Assembly (NCBI RefSeq): GCF_041435495.1
Contig: NZ_CP108644.1
Location: forward strand, 310,001-374,000
DNA length: 64,000 nucleotides
Origin: Streptomyces sp. NBC_01116
Lineage (GTDB): Bacteria; Actinomycetota; Actinomycetes; Streptomycetales; Streptomycetaceae
Direction: 5' to 3'
The notes under the pieces are model-generated. The model worked only from the letters and a program-made list of their open reading frames with translations, was not told the DNA's origin and made no database searches. The position numbers and the translations under genes were made by a program. How positions within the stretch are numbered: the stretch's first letter is position 1; each line of letters starts with the position of its first letter. This document shows positions 34,531 to 42,527 of the stretch, one piece after another.

Positions 34531-36132
34531 TCAGCGGGCCAGCCACACCGCCGTGTCCCGGGGCAGCCTGCCTTCGGCGTCCAGGGGGCCGCTGCTGAGC
34601 AGGACCTCGGTGTGGGCGGGGAGCCGGGCGGGTTCCTCGGCGAGGTTGACGGCGCAGACCAGCCCCTCGCCGCGGGCGAACACCAGGAGGCCGGGTTCGT
34701 CGCTCAGCCAGCGCAGTGGTCCGGTGTGCAGCGCGGTCAGGGTGCGCCGCTGTCGCAGGGCCTCGCGGTAGAGGGCCAGCATGGAGTGGGGGTCCCGCGC
34801 CTGGAGGTCGGCCGCGCGGGCCGGCCAGTCGGCGGGGAGCGGGAGCCAGGGTTCGACGGTGGAGCCGAATCCGGCGAACGGTTCGCCGGCCGCCCAGGGC
34901 AGCGGGGTGCGGCAGCCGTCGCGGCCGGGGGCCCGCCCCTGGGAGCGGAAGTACATGGGGTCCTGGATGCGGTCCAGCGGTACGTCGGCCTCGGGCAGGC
35001 CCAGTTCCTCGCCCTGGTAGAGGTAGACGGAGCCGGGCAGGGCGAGCGAGAGGAGGGCGGCGGCGCGGGCGCGCCGGGTGCCGAGCTCCAGGTCGCTGGG
35101 GACGCCGAACGCCTTGGCCGTGAAGGCGAAGCCGGTGTCCTCGCGGCCGTAGCGGGTGACGGTGCGGGTGACGTCGTGGTTGCAGAGGACCCAGGTGGCG
35201 GGGGCGCCGACGGGGGCGTGTTCGGCGAGGGTCTCGTCGATGGCGCGGCGCAGGAGCGTGCCGTCCCAGGGGCAGCTGAGGAAGGTGAAGTTGAAGGCGG
35301 TGTGCAGTTCGTCGGGGCGGAGGTAGCGGGCGAAGCGCTCCGAGTCGGGCAGCCACACCTCGCCGACGAAGATGCCGCCGAACGCGTCGGCGATGGCCCG
35401 CCAGCTCCGGTAGATGTCGTGCAGCTCGTCCCGGTCGACGTACGGGTGGGGCCCCCGGTGCCCGTCGAGGTCCGGGAGCGCCGGGTCCTTGGCGACGAGG
35501 GCGGCGGAGTCGATGCGCACCCCGGCGACGCCGCGTTCGAACCAGAAGCGCAGGACGTCCTCGTGCTCCTGGCGTACGGCCGGGTGCGCCCAGTTGAGGT
35601 CGGGCTGCTCGGTGGCGAAGAGGTGGAGGTACCATTCGCCGTCCTCGACACGTGTCCAGGGCACCCCGCCGAACTCGCTCTCCCAGTCGTTGGGGGGCAG
35701 TTCGCCGTGTTCGCCGCGGCCGGGCCGGAAGTGGAAGAGTTGGCGCTCCGCGCTGCCGGGGCCCGCCGCCAGGGCGGCCCTGAACCAGACGTGCTGGTCG
35801 GAGACGTGGTTGGGAACGATGTCGATGATGGTCCGGATCCCCGCCTCGCGGGCTTCGGCGATGAGCTTCTCGGCCTCCGCGAGGTCGCCGAAGGAGGGGT
35901 CGATGGCCCGGTAGTCGGCCACGTCGTATCCGCCGTCCGCCATCGGGGACAGATACCAGGGGGTGAACCACAGGGCGTCGACGCCGAGTTCGGCCAGGTA
36001 GGGCAGCCGGGACCGCACGCCCGTCAGATCGCCGGTGCCGTCGCCGTCGCCGTCGGCGAAGCTGCGGACGTAGACCTGGTAAATGACGGCCGAGCGCCAC
36101 CAGTCGTCGGCGGCAAGCTGGCTGCCTTCCAT
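34531..36132 (-). CDS. GH13 alpha-glucosidase
   Basis: 533 residues, intracellular. Start WWRSAVIYQVYVRSFADGDGDGTGDL is the oligo-1,6-glucosidase/alpha-glucosidase group. Catalytic residues: nucleophile Asp in AGVRIDSAAL (about 205), acid/base Glu in GIFVGEVWLP (about 255), transition-state Asp in LCNHDVTR (about 318). Hydrolyses imported maltose-type or other alpha-glucosides. It is the last gene after a binding protein and two permeases, the order of malEFG-aglA type operons. A hairpin at 36219-36235 separates it from the permease gene. ATG 36132 follows AAAGGA. Confidence 0.9.
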   Translation of the reverse strand: MEGSQLAADDWWRSAVIYQVYVRSFADGDGDGTGDLTGVRSRLPYLAELGVDALWFTPWYLSPMADGGYDVADYRAIDPSFGDLAEAEKLIAEAREAGIRTIIDIVPNHVSDQHVWFRAALAAGPGSAERQLFHFRPGRGEHGELPPNDWESEFGGVPWTRVEDGEWYLHLFATEQPDLNWAHPAVRQEHEDVLRFWFERGVAGVRIDSAALVAKDPALPDLDGHRGPHPYVDRDELHDIYRSWRAIADAFGGIFVGEVWLPDSERFARYLRPDELHTAFNFTFLSCPWDGTLLRRAIDETLAEHAPVGAPATWVLCNHDVTRTVTRYGREDTGFAFTAKAFGVPSDLELGTRRARAAALLSLALPGSVYLYQGEELGLPEADVPLDRIQDPMYFRSQGRAPGRDGCRTPLPWAAGEPFAGFGSTVEPWLPLPADWPARAADLQARDPHSMLALYREALRQRRTLTALHTGPLRWLSDEPGLLVFARGEGLVCAVNLAEEPARLPAHTEVLLSSGPLDAEGRLPRDTAVWLAR

Positions 36133-36218
36133 AAGGCGGGTTCCTTTCGGGCGGGGCGCGGTCGCCGGCGAGGTGTGGGCCGGTCCGCGCAACAGAGGGC
36201 GGGAGGTTCTGACGCCGC

Positions 36219-36235
36219 CGCCCCGGAGCGGGGCG
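36219..36235 (-). promoter_or_regulatory. Intra-operon hairpin between permease and glucosidase genes
   Basis: CGCCCCG GAG CGGGGCG, a 7-bp stem with a 3-base loop, lies in the 163-bp gap. It may attenuate or separately terminate transcription, giving less glucosidase than transporter mRNA (inference). Confidence 0.45.
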
Positions 36236-36295
36236 GGAAGGCCGGGGGCGGCGGCGGGTCCGGGCGGGCGGCGCGGGCGGTGCCGTCCGGCGTGG

Positions 36296-37249
36296 TCAGC
36301 CTTTTGTGCTGCCGGCGCCGATCCCGGCGATGATGTGCCGCTGGAAGACGAGGAACATCAGGACCATCGGGATGCTCGCGATGACCATGGCCCCGATCAG
36401 CACGGTCAGCGGCACGTTCTGCGAGAGCTGGACCAGGGCCACGCTGATCGGCTGCTTGTCGGTGTCGGAGAAGACCATCAGCGGCCAGAGGAAGTCCTGC
36501 CAGACGGCGACCAGCGCGAAGATCGACACGACGCCGAGGACGGGGCGCGACAGGGGGAGGACGATGGACCACAGGGTGCGGAGCCTGCCCGCCCCGTCGA
36601 TCTCGGCGGCTTCCAGGACATCGCGCGGGATCTGGTCGAAGAACCGTTTGAGCAGGTAGAGGTTGAAGGCGTTCGCGACGGCCGGCAGCCAGATGGCCAG
36701 GGGGTCGTTCAGCAGGTTGACACCGATCAGCGGCATGTCCGCGATGGTGAGGTACTTCGGTACGACGAGGGCCTGTACGGGGACCATGAGGGTGGCGAGG
36801 ATGCCGCCGAGGATGATGTTGCCGAAGGCGGGCTTGAGCTTGGACAGGGCGTAGGCGGCGGCCGTGCAGAAGACGATCTGGAGCACCCAGGCTCCGGTCG
36901 CCTGGACGACCGTGTTCCACAGGTGGGTCGGCAGCCGCATCAGGTCCCAGGCGTCGGTGTAGCCGCTCACCCGCCACTGCTCGGGGACGAGGGTGGGCGG
37001 GGTGCGCCCCACTTCCTCGGGCGGTTTCATCGCGCCCGTGACCATCCAGTACACGGGGAAGAGGAATGCGAACGCGAAGAGCAGGACGACGAGGGCGAAC
37101 ACCGACCAGTAGGCGGCCTTGCCGCGTCGTCCGGCGAGTGCCAGCGGCGAGATGACCGTACGGGAGGACCGCTCGGCCGGGGCGTCGGCTGACTTCCCGG
37201 CGCGGACGGCGGGCGGTTGCTGTACCGGGGGCGGAGCTGTCCGTGTCAT
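36296..37249 (-). CDS. ABC sugar transporter permease (MalG type)
   Basis: 317 residues with six membrane segments after a long N-terminal tail (Pro/Ala-rich to about residue 45). The EAA loop that contacts the ATPase is PRDVLEAAEIDGAGRLRTLWSIVLPLSRP. Second permease of a carbohydrate CUT1 importer. No ATPase gene is present; Streptomyces CUT1 systems usually share MsiK encoded elsewhere. Confidence 0.93.
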   Translation of the reverse strand: MTRTAPPPVQQPPAVRAGKSADAPAERSSRTVISPLALAGRRGKAAYWSVFALVVLLFAFAFLFPVYWMVTGAMKPPEEVGRTPPTLVPEQWRVSGYTDAWDLMRLPTHLWNTVVQATGAWVLQIVFCTAAAYALSKLKPAFGNIILGGILATLMVPVQALVVPKYLTIADMPLIGVNLLNDPLAIWLPAVANAFNLYLLKRFFDQIPRDVLEAAEIDGAGRLRTLWSIVLPLSRPVLGVVSIFALVAVWQDFLWPLMVFSDTDKQPISVALVQLSQNVPLTVLIGAMVIASIPMVLMFLVFQRHIIAGIGAGSTKG

Positions 37250-37266
37250 GGCGGGCGACGCTCCTC

Positions 37267-38235
37267 TCAGTCGGTGCGGGTGAGTCGCAGATACAGGGCG
37301 GAGAAGGCGCTGAGCACCAGCAGGAGCATCACGCTGAGGGCGGACGCGCCGCCGAAGTCGTTGTAGAGGAAGGCGTACTTGTAGATCAGGTAGAGCACGG
37401 TGACGGTGGAGTTCTCCGGGCCGCCGCCGGTGATGACGAACGGTTCGGTGAACACCTGCATCGTCGCGATGACCTGGAGGAGCATCAGCATCAGGATGAT
37501 GAAGCGGGTCTGCGGGATCGTGACGTGCCGGACGCGCTGCCAGACGGACGCGCCGTCCAGCTCGGCGGCCTCGTACAGCTCGCCGGGAATGCCCTGGAGG
37601 GCGGCGAGGTAGATGAGGACGGTTCCGCCCATGTTGGCCCAGGTGGCGACGAGGACGAGCGAGACGAGCGCGGTGTCGGCGCCGTTGGTCCAGTTCGACG
37701 TCGGCAGGTGGAGGAAGCCGAGCACCTCGTTGGCCAGGCCCGCGCCCGGATCGTAGAACCACTTCCACAGCAGGGCGCTGACCACCGGCGGGATCATCAC
37801 CGGGAGGTAGACGACGACCCGGAAGAAGGCCTTGGCGTGCCGCAGTTCGTTGAGGACGAGTGCCATGACGAACGGGACGGCGAACCCGATGACCAGGGCG
37901 AGCACGGTGAAGGTGAGGGTGTTGCGCCAGGCGGCGGCGAACTCCGGGTCCTGGAAGACGCGGGAGAAGTTCGCGGTGCCGACCCATTCGGGGTCGGAGC
38001 CGGGGGTGTACTTCTGGAACGCGATGATCACCGACCGGACGGCCGGGTACCAGGAGAACAGGATGAAGCAGAGCAGGCCGCCGATCAGGAACCCGTAGGC
38101 GGTGGCCTGGTCGGCGATCTTCCTGCGCAGCGGGCCGAGGGGCCCGCGGCCCGCTGCGCCCGCGTCCCCCGCAGGAGGCGTCGTGACGGCGGACCGCGGC
38201 CTCGCGGGCGCTGCGGGTCGGGACGTGGTCTTCAT
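37267..38235 (-). CDS. ABC sugar transporter permease (MalF type)
   Basis: 322 residues, six membrane segments after a 45-residue basic tail. First helix AYGFLIGGLLCFILFSWYPAV. EAA loop GELYEAAELDGASVWQRVRHVTIPQTR. Pairs with the MalG-type permease 17 bases downstream. Seven bases separate it from the binding-protein gene. Confidence 0.93.
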   Translation of the reverse strand: MKTTSRPAAPARPRSAVTTPPAGDAGAAGRGPLGPLRRKIADQATAYGFLIGGLLCFILFSWYPAVRSVIIAFQKYTPGSDPEWVGTANFSRVFQDPEFAAAWRNTLTFTVLALVIGFAVPFVMALVLNELRHAKAFFRVVVYLPVMIPPVVSALLWKWFYDPGAGLANEVLGFLHLPTSNWTNGADTALVSLVLVATWANMGGTVLIYLAALQGIPGELYEAAELDGASVWQRVRHVTIPQTRFIILMLMLLQVIATMQVFTEPFVITGGGPENSTVTVLYLIYKYAFLYNDFGGASALSVMLLLVLSAFSALYLRLTRTD

Positions 38236-38242
38236 GGCTCGC

Positions 38243-39595
38243 TCAGCCCCGGGCCAGGATTCCGTCGATCTTGGCCTGCGCGTCCTTCAGCAGGGCGTCG
38301 ATGTCGGCGTCCTTCTTGGTCAGGACCGCCGAGACGGCGCCGTCGAGGACCGCGTAGATCTGCTGGCCGTGCTTGGGCTCCAGCTTCATGTCGAGCTGCT
38401 GACCCCCGTCGATGAAGGCCCGGTAGTTCTCGACCGGGACGTTGGCGGACGCCTTCTTCAGCTCCTGGTCCTTGGCGTCGGTGGCGCCGGTGAACAGGCG
38501 CGGCTCGGGCAGACCGACCGGGGACTTGTCCTCGGCGGCGCGGGCGTAGTCGTTCATGTAGCCCTGGCCCGGGGTGAGGAAGGTCCACTCCAGCCACTTG
38601 AGGCCGGCCTCGATCTGCTCCGGGGTGGCCTTCTTGTTGAACATGTAGCCGTCGCCGCCCATGAGGGTTCCCTTGCCGCCCGGCATCGGGGCGAAGGCGA
38701 GGTCCTCGTACGTGCCGCCGGCCTCCTTGACGATGCGGGGGACGTTGTCGGGGGCGGCCAGGTACATCCCGAGCTTGCCGGAGCCCATCATCTGGAGGGT
38801 GTCGTTGATGATGAGGAGCTGCTTGGCGCCCATGGAGTTGTCGCGCCAGCGCATGTCCTTGAGGTTCTGCAGGACGGCCTTGCCCTCGGGGGTGTCGACG
38901 GTGGCCTTCTTGCCGTCCTCGCTGACGACCGCGCCGCCCTGGGAGTAGATCGAGGCGGTGAAGTGCCAGCCGCCCTGGTTCTGGGCGCTGTACTCGGCGA
39001 AGCCGACGGTGCCGTCGCCGAGGGCGGCGATCTTCTTGGCCGCCGCCTGGACCTCTTCCCAGGTGGCGGGCGGCTTGTCCGGGTCGAGTCCGGCCTTGGT
39101 GAAGAGCGGCTTGCTGTAGAGCAGGCCCATGGAGTAGTTGGTGCGCGGGATGCCGTAGATCTTGCCGTCGACGGTGTAGGCGTCGCGCAGGGGCCGGGCT
39201 ATGTCCTTGTAGGCCTTGAGGTCCTTGACGTACTCGGTGATGTCCGCGGCCTGGTTGATGGAGACGACGCGCTCGGTGTCGGTGAAGTACGTGTAGAAGA
39301 CGTCTTCCATCTGGCCGCCGGCCAGCTTCGCGTCGAAGGTCTTGGGGTCCTGGCACGGGAAGGCGTCGTGCGCGGTGACGTCGATGTCGGGGTTCTGCTT
39401 CTCGAACGTCTTGACGTCCTCGTCGAACCGCTGGTGGTCGATCTTCGCACTCGGCTGGGGCCAGCAGTTGACCGTGATGCGCGTCTTGCCGTCCGCGGCG
39501 CCGTCGTCCTCGGCGCCGCAGGCGGCCAGGCCGGTGACGGTCAGGACGGTGGCGACGGCGGTGACGCAGGTGCGACGAAGAACAGAACTTCTCAT
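38243..39595 (-). CDS. ABC sugar-binding lipoprotein (MalE type)
   Basis: 450 residues. Lipoprotein signal with lipobox LAAC (TVTGLAACGAEDD), so anchored outside the membrane. Mature part is a CUT1 solute-binding protein (FEKQNPDIDVTAHDAF, VFYTYFTDTERVVSI, GLLYSKPLFTKAGLDPDKPPATWEEV, GGDGYMFNKKATPEQ). Substrate probably an alpha-glucoside because of the glucosidase at the operon end, but the protein alone does not prove this. A palindrome about 100 bp upstream may be the operator. No LacI-type regulator gene is adjacent. Confidence 0.9.
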   Translation of the reverse strand: MRSSVLRRTCVTAVATVLTVTGLAACGAEDDGAADGKTRITVNCWPQPSAKIDHQRFDEDVKTFEKQNPDIDVTAHDAFPCQDPKTFDAKLAGGQMEDVFYTYFTDTERVVSINQAADITEYVKDLKAYKDIARPLRDAYTVDGKIYGIPRTNYSMGLLYSKPLFTKAGLDPDKPPATWEEVQAAAKKIAALGDGTVGFAEYSAQNQGGWHFTASIYSQGGAVVSEDGKKATVDTPEGKAVLQNLKDMRWRDNSMGAKQLLIINDTLQMMGSGKLGMYLAAPDNVPRIVKEAGGTYEDLAFAPMPGGKGTLMGGDGYMFNKKATPEQIEAGLKWLEWTFLTPGQGYMNDYARAAEDKSPVGLPEPRLFTGATDAKDQELKKASANVPVENYRAFIDGGQQLDMKLEPKHGQQIYAVLDGAVSAVLTKKDADIDALLKDAQAKIDGILARG

Positions 39596-39689
39596 CGGTG
39601 GACCCCTCTAGGGCAGGAGTGCGGGAAGCCCACAGCCCCGAGCTGTGCGGCGAGCCACACTCAACCACCGCCGACGAATGTCCGCAAGA

Positions 39690-39718
39690 TGTCACGTTGA
39701 TTTCGTAAATCTTTGACA
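39690..39718 (-). promoter_or_regulatory. Candidate operator of the sugar-transport operon
   Basis: GATTTCGTAAATC (39699-39711) is a perfect dyad, flanked by TGTCA (39690-39694) and TGACA (39714-39718). It is 95-123 bases upstream of the binding-protein start, in the only A/T-rich patch nearby. Confidence 0.5.
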
Positions 39719-40395
39719 GCCCTTGCCCGGAACGGACCCCGGTGGCTGACGAAACCGCGGAGAAGCGTGGTGTCGGGACGTCGTACACGATGTCGCCCGA
39801 GGGCCGCGGACGCCGCGTGGGACCGGGGCACGGCCGGACCGCCAGGCAGACGGAAACGGCGGGCGGCAGGAGCTTCGGGGCGGGAGGGGCGCGGCAGCCG
39901 TCGACGGGTGCCGCTCGGCGGGACGCACGGCACTCGCAAGCGCCGCCCGCGCGGGGGCGGCGAGCAGGGGCGGCGAGCCGGGGGGGGGGGCAGCCGCGAC
40001 GAGGGCGGGCCACCACGGGAAACACGGGCGGGAACCCGCCCGGAGGGGCGCAGGCCCGGCCGGGGGCGCCCGCCGCTCCGGCCCTGCGGCAGCGCCGCCC
40101 CTCGGCGGCCGGCTGGGAGCGCTCTCCACGCGGCTGCGTGGACCGCTCGCCGAAGCACGGCCGCCGGGCGGTCGCGGCGGGTGGGCCGGGGGGCCGCGGC
40201 GGCGTCGGGCGCGAATGTCGGACGCCCGGCCTTCCGCGGCCTCACCCGGTTCCCCTGACGACGGCTCTTCAGCAAACCATCGCGTCACGAACGCAAGAAT
40301 ATGGCAATAGTTGCAGGACGTTTATCGTCCCGTGATGGACATGTCCGCCCGGAGGCGGCTGCGACCGGGGTTCCGGCCCGCGGCCCGGGCCCCAC
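39719..40395. other. Gene-free interval of about 680 bp
   Basis: No frame here has convincing protein character; the long ones are Arg/Pro/Gly-rich. Contents noted: a run of 11 G (39980-39990); GCAATAGTTGC (40304-40314), an inverted repeat; GGACG TTTAT CGTCC (40316-40330), a 5-bp hairpin. The A/T-rich patch 40285-40330 looks like a promoter or operator, but no gene obviously follows on the plus strand. Confidence 0.6.
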
Positions 40396-40557
40396 TCAGC
40401 GGGCGGCGGCGGCCGTCCGCACCGTGCCGAAGTCGATGGCGCGGCCGGCTTCGCGCAGGACTTCCTCGGCCACTCTGCGTACTTCGGCGGGCACGTCGCC
40501 GTGCTCCTCCACGAGGCCGGCGTAGATCGGTGCTTCGGTGCTGTCTGCGGAACTCAT
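40396..40557 (-). CDS. Small conserved-looking protein (53 aa)
   Basis: 53 residues: begins MSSADSTEAPIYAGLVEEHG and ends REAGRAIDFGTVRTAAAAR. ATG 40557 with GGGGAA 6 bases upstream. Acidic, helical, no membrane segment. Recognised only as a likely small hypothetical of streptomycetes; function unknown. Next gene downstream on the same strand has 173 bases between. Confidence 0.55.
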   Translation of the reverse strand: MSSADSTEAPIYAGLVEEHGDVPAEVRRVAEEVLREAGRAIDFGTVRTAAAAR

Positions 40558-40730
40558 ACGGTTTTTCCCCGTCGGTCTGGTGCGAAAAGCCCCTGCCGGT
40601 CGGCGGAGGCGGGGGCGAGTGTACGTGGTGGGCGGCGGCGCTCGCGATTCCATTCCGGCGCGCGGACCTCGCCGTACCTGCTGGAACAGCTCCCCGCCCC
40701 GGCCCCGGAGGGCGCGGGGCGGCGGCTCCG

Positions 40731-41270
40731 TCACCGCCCGCGCCGGCCCGTGCCGAGGTGCCGCACGGGAAAGCCCGCACGGGCGGCGAGCGCGGTCAGC
40801 TCGTCGGCACGGGCCGCCCGCAGGCCCACCACCGGATAGCAGTCGGACTCGATGTCGAGGACGGCCAGCGCAGCACCGGTCTCCCGGTAGCGGCGGCCGC
40901 AGGCGTGCAGGAACTCCTCGGTCGGCAGGAGCGTCTCCTCGGCCTCGAACAGCACCCACGGGTCCACGGAGGGCCGCGACTCCAGCTTCCGCAGCCGGGC
41001 CCGGATCTCCTGCGCGTCCTCCTTCCAGTCGAACTCCGCGAGCAGACCGTGTGTGTCGAGCGCGTCGATGAGCGCGATCCAGGCGAGGTCGTCCACCGGC
41101 TCGTCGATGCCCCGGTCCGCCAGGCGGCCCTCGAAGGCGTTCACGTAGTCGTGCGGGCGGTCGTGGGCGCGCAGCACTTCCTCGGCCACGGCGGGGTGCG
41201 CCGGGGCGAGCAGGGAGGCGATCTCGGCCAGGGCCGCGCGAACCGCGTCGGCGTCGTGCGGGTCGGACAT
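40731..41270 (-). CDS. DUF6630-like protein
   Basis: 179 residues, soluble and acidic. Recognisable blocks are VDDLAWIALIDALDTHGLLAEFDWKED and TEEFLHACGRRYRETGAALAVLDIESDCYPVVG, which I associate with DUF6630. Function unknown. Good ribosome site (GGAGGAG) before ATG 41270. Confidence 0.75.
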   Translation of the reverse strand: MSDPHDADAVRAALAEIASLLAPAHPAVAEEVLRAHDRPHDYVNAFEGRLADRGIDEPVDDLAWIALIDALDTHGLLAEFDWKEDAQEIRARLRKLESRPSVDPWVLFEAEETLLPTEEFLHACGRRYRETGAALAVLDIESDCYPVVGLRAARADELTALAARAGFPVRHLGTGRRGR

Positions 41271-41291
41271 GTCGTGCTCTCCTCCGGGGAA

Positions 41292-41325
41292 GCGGGATCG
41301 GGCCGGGAGCGGGATCGGGCCGGGA
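41292..41325. repeat. 17-bp tandem duplication
   Basis: GCGGGATCGGGCCGGGA occurs twice in tandem (41292-41308, 41309-41325) between the DUF6630 gene and the zinc-ribbon gene. No function evident. Confidence 0.85.
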
Positions 41326-41391
41326 GCGGGCGCTCGCGGCGGATCCGGCAGCCGGGGAACGGAGTGGAACGGCGCCGGGCCGGGACGTGCT

Positions 41392-41622
41392 CTAGGCCAT
41401 GTCCGCCGATGTGCTGTCCGCCGAGCGCCGTCGCCGGGCCTCGGGCAGGGGGCGGTGGCCCTCGGTCCACTCGTTCACCCAGCCGCAGCCCGAACAGGCG
41501 TACCGCCCGTCGAGACCCGCGATCAGGGTGCCGCAGCGCGCGCAACCGATGTAGGTGATCTCCGGGTGCTCCATGGCCGCTTCGTCCGGGGAACGCCGCT
41601 CCGGGCGGGGTGAGGCCGTCAT
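41392..41622 (-). CDS. Small zinc-ribbon protein coupled to the hydrolase gene
   Basis: 76 residues. IGCARCGTLIAGLDGRYACSGCGWVNEW contains two CxxC pairs, a classic zinc ribbon. The ATG at 41622 overlaps the stop of the upstream hydrolase (ATGA), so translation is coupled. A shorter version from ATG 41574 would keep the ribbon. Role unknown. Confidence 0.7.
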   Translation of the reverse strand: MTASPRPERRSPDEAAMEHPEITYIGCARCGTLIAGLDGRYACSGCGWVNEWTEGHRPLPEARRRRSADSTSADMA

Positions 41623-42329
41623 CGTCCGGCGTCCGTTCCCGCGGCGTCCAGCAGGATCCGGGCGAGCTCGGCCGGCTGCGAGAACATCGGCCAGTGCCCC
41701 GTGTCCATCGTGACCAGCCGCCACCGCTCGCCCGCCAGCAGCTCGGCCACCTCGGGGCTCGGCTCGGGCCGGTCGAGCAGGCAGGTGATGTACGTCGCGG
41801 GCAGCAGGCCCAAAGGACGGGTCAGGACGGCGGGATCGGTGAGGGTGGCGCCGGGGTGAGGTGACGCGCCGCCGAGGAACCGGGCGAGCTGCTCCTCGGA
41901 GAGGCCCTGGTCAGCGCAGTCCGCGGCGGCAGGCGGCGGCCAGAAACCCCCGTTGGCGGCGATCGCGGCCTCGACGGCGGCCCGGCCGTCCGGCCGGCCG
42001 GAGACGAAGGACTCGCCGTCGGCCGGAACGCTGGAGTCGACGAACACGACGCTCGCGAGCCGGTCGCCGATCCGCTCGGCGGCCTGCCCGACCGGAATGC
42101 CCGCGTAGCTGTGGCCGACCAGCACCACGTCGCGCAGGCCGAGGCGCTCGACCTCGTCGACGATGTCCTGGACATGCGTCTGCTGCCCGGCCGCCGCTTC
42201 CTGCTTGTCGGCGAGGCCCGACAGGGTCAACGGGTGGACCCCGTGACCGGCCGCGCGCAGGCCGGGCTCCACGTCGCGCCACGCCCACGAGCCGAGCCAG
42301 GCCCCTGCCACCAGTACGAATTGCGTCAT
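41619..42329 (-). CDS. Alpha/beta hydrolase
   Basis: 236 residues. FVLVAGAWLGSWAWRDVEPGLRAAGHGV, nucleophile elbow LVGHSYAGIPVGQ with Ser, and the late histidine in TMDTGHWPMFSQPAEL. Belongs to the salicylate-esterase/RsbQ-like small hydrolases. It is related to the N-terminal half of the fused hydrolase at 1001-2530, which has Asp in place of this Ser. Divergent from a STAND ATPase gene. Confidence 0.9.
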   Translation of the reverse strand: MTQFVLVAGAWLGSWAWRDVEPGLRAAGHGVHPLTLSGLADKQEAAAGQQTHVQDIVDEVERLGLRDVVLVGHSYAGIPVGQAAERIGDRLASVVFVDSSVPADGESFVSGRPDGRAAVEAAIAANGGFWPPPAAADCADQGLSEEQLARFLGGASPHPGATLTDPAVLTRPLGLLPATYITCLLDRPEPSPEVAELLAGERWRLVTMDTGHWPMFSQPAELARILLDAAGTDAGR

Positions 42330-42527
42330 GCCAGCAACGTAGCGCAGGGGTACGACAGTGCCTCCCGGCCGCGGTCGGGTCCGCAGCGGCGGCGGCACGG
42401 GGCCTCGGGGCGCAGGCACGCCACACCCTTTCGATCCAAGCGACTTGCCGATCGGAGAGGATGCATTGTCGGCCGTTTCTGACTGCTTTTCGCTATGGAC
42501 GGAGACGGTGGACCACGGCGAGGCAGG

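Noticed and set aside
36296-39595. Assigning malEFG/aglEFG gene names
   Set aside because: The order fits, but the binding protein's sugar cannot be told from sequence alone, so symbols were left blank.
39661-40275. A 204-codon minus-strand frame upstream of the binding-protein gene
   Set aside because: Dominated by Arg, Pro and Ala with no ribosome site or family motif; treated as non-coding.
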